DNA from: an uncultured Candidatus Altimarinota bacterium
GTDB taxonomy: Bacteria > Patescibacteriota > Gracilibacteria > CAIRYL01
DNA length: 5,421 nucleotides
Direction of reading: 5' to 3'
Assembly (NCBI GenBank): GCA_947311665.1
Contig: CAMZLA010000029.1
Coordinates: 1-5,421, forward strand
Shown here: positions 5,401 to 5,421 of the stretch, in pieces
Layout: the number at the start of each line of letters is the position of its first letter
How positions within the stretch are numbered: the first letter of the stretch is position 1
The notes under the pieces: model-generated
Databases searched by the model: none
Seen by the model: only the letters and a program-made list of their open reading frames with translations
Told to the model about the DNA's origin: nothing
Translations under genes and position numbers: made by a program

Positions 5401-5421
5401 AAAAAAACACACAACTAAACA

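Larger units (their letters stand above)
4751..5421. other. Gene-free right end, partly eukaryote-like
   Basis: I see no credible gene in these 671 bases. The first ~110 bases resemble the other AT-rich spacers and should include the pmt promoter on the minus strand, where TATATT (4768-4763) is a poor candidate without a clear -35. From about 4980 the DNA becomes CA-rich, then carries (AAAAT)4, (TAA)6 and, near the edge, two GA tracts. Positions 5081-5330 count about 35% GC, higher than the bacterial genes, yet have stops in all frames and no protein-like translation. The longest frames are low-complexity and have no recognisable domain. The simplest reading is non-coding DNA of different, perhaps eukaryotic, origin. 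Confidence 0.6.

Overview
The window looks like the chromosome of a very AT-rich bacterium. A local count gives about 30% GC in purE, and the intergenic DNA is far lower. Its right end does not look bacterial. The bacterial part holds five protein genes: the 3' end of dnaN (+), an Mrs2/CorA-type Mg2+ channel gene (-), purE (+), a trxB-like flavoprotein disulfide reductase gene (-), and a GT39/PMT-type protein glycosyltransferase gene (-). Low GC, short spacers, starts without Shine-Dalgarno sequences and the gene mix would fit a Patescibacteria/CPR-type lineage, but that is an inference; no rRNA or ribosomal protein is present to place it. All five stops are TAA or TAG. No TGA occurs in frame in about 1,400 codons, so nothing here suggests UGA is read as Gly or Trp.

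Layout. dnaN and the mrs2-like gene converge on a perfect 34-bp palindrome (177-210) that can terminate both. The mrs2-like gene and purE diverge from a 120-bp extremely AT-rich spacer containing a TTTATA hexamer array. purE and trxB converge across 83 bp with only a weak hairpin. pmt and trxB are co-directional on the minus strand, 48 bp apart. That gap is almost filled by a perfect 19-bp inverted repeat acting as a likely pmt terminator, with a good promoter for trxB nested inside it (TTGTTT-17-TATAAT). The predicted trxB transcript starts exactly at the second hairpin arm.

The last ~670 bases (4751-5421) contain no credible gene. They begin with bacterial-looking DNA, including a rightward promoter-like site (TTGACT-18-TAAGAT with an extended -10 TG) and small direct and inverted repeats. 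They then change to CA-rich and A-rich DNA, (AAAAT)4, (TAA)6, about 250 bp of ~35% GC DNA with no coding signal, and two (GA)10 tracts. Four classes of simple repeat within ~350 bp look like eukaryotic non-coding DNA, so the contig may be chimeric, joining somewhere around 4830-5080.

The genes do not form one pathway: they cover replication (beta clamp), Mg2+ uptake, purine synthesis, thiol redox and surface protein glycosylation. I found no CRISPR array, defence system, transposase or RNA gene. The most interesting items are the nested promoter/terminator, the likely NADH-type cofactor pocket of the reductase, the coiled-coil insertion in the PMT, and the foreign-looking right end.
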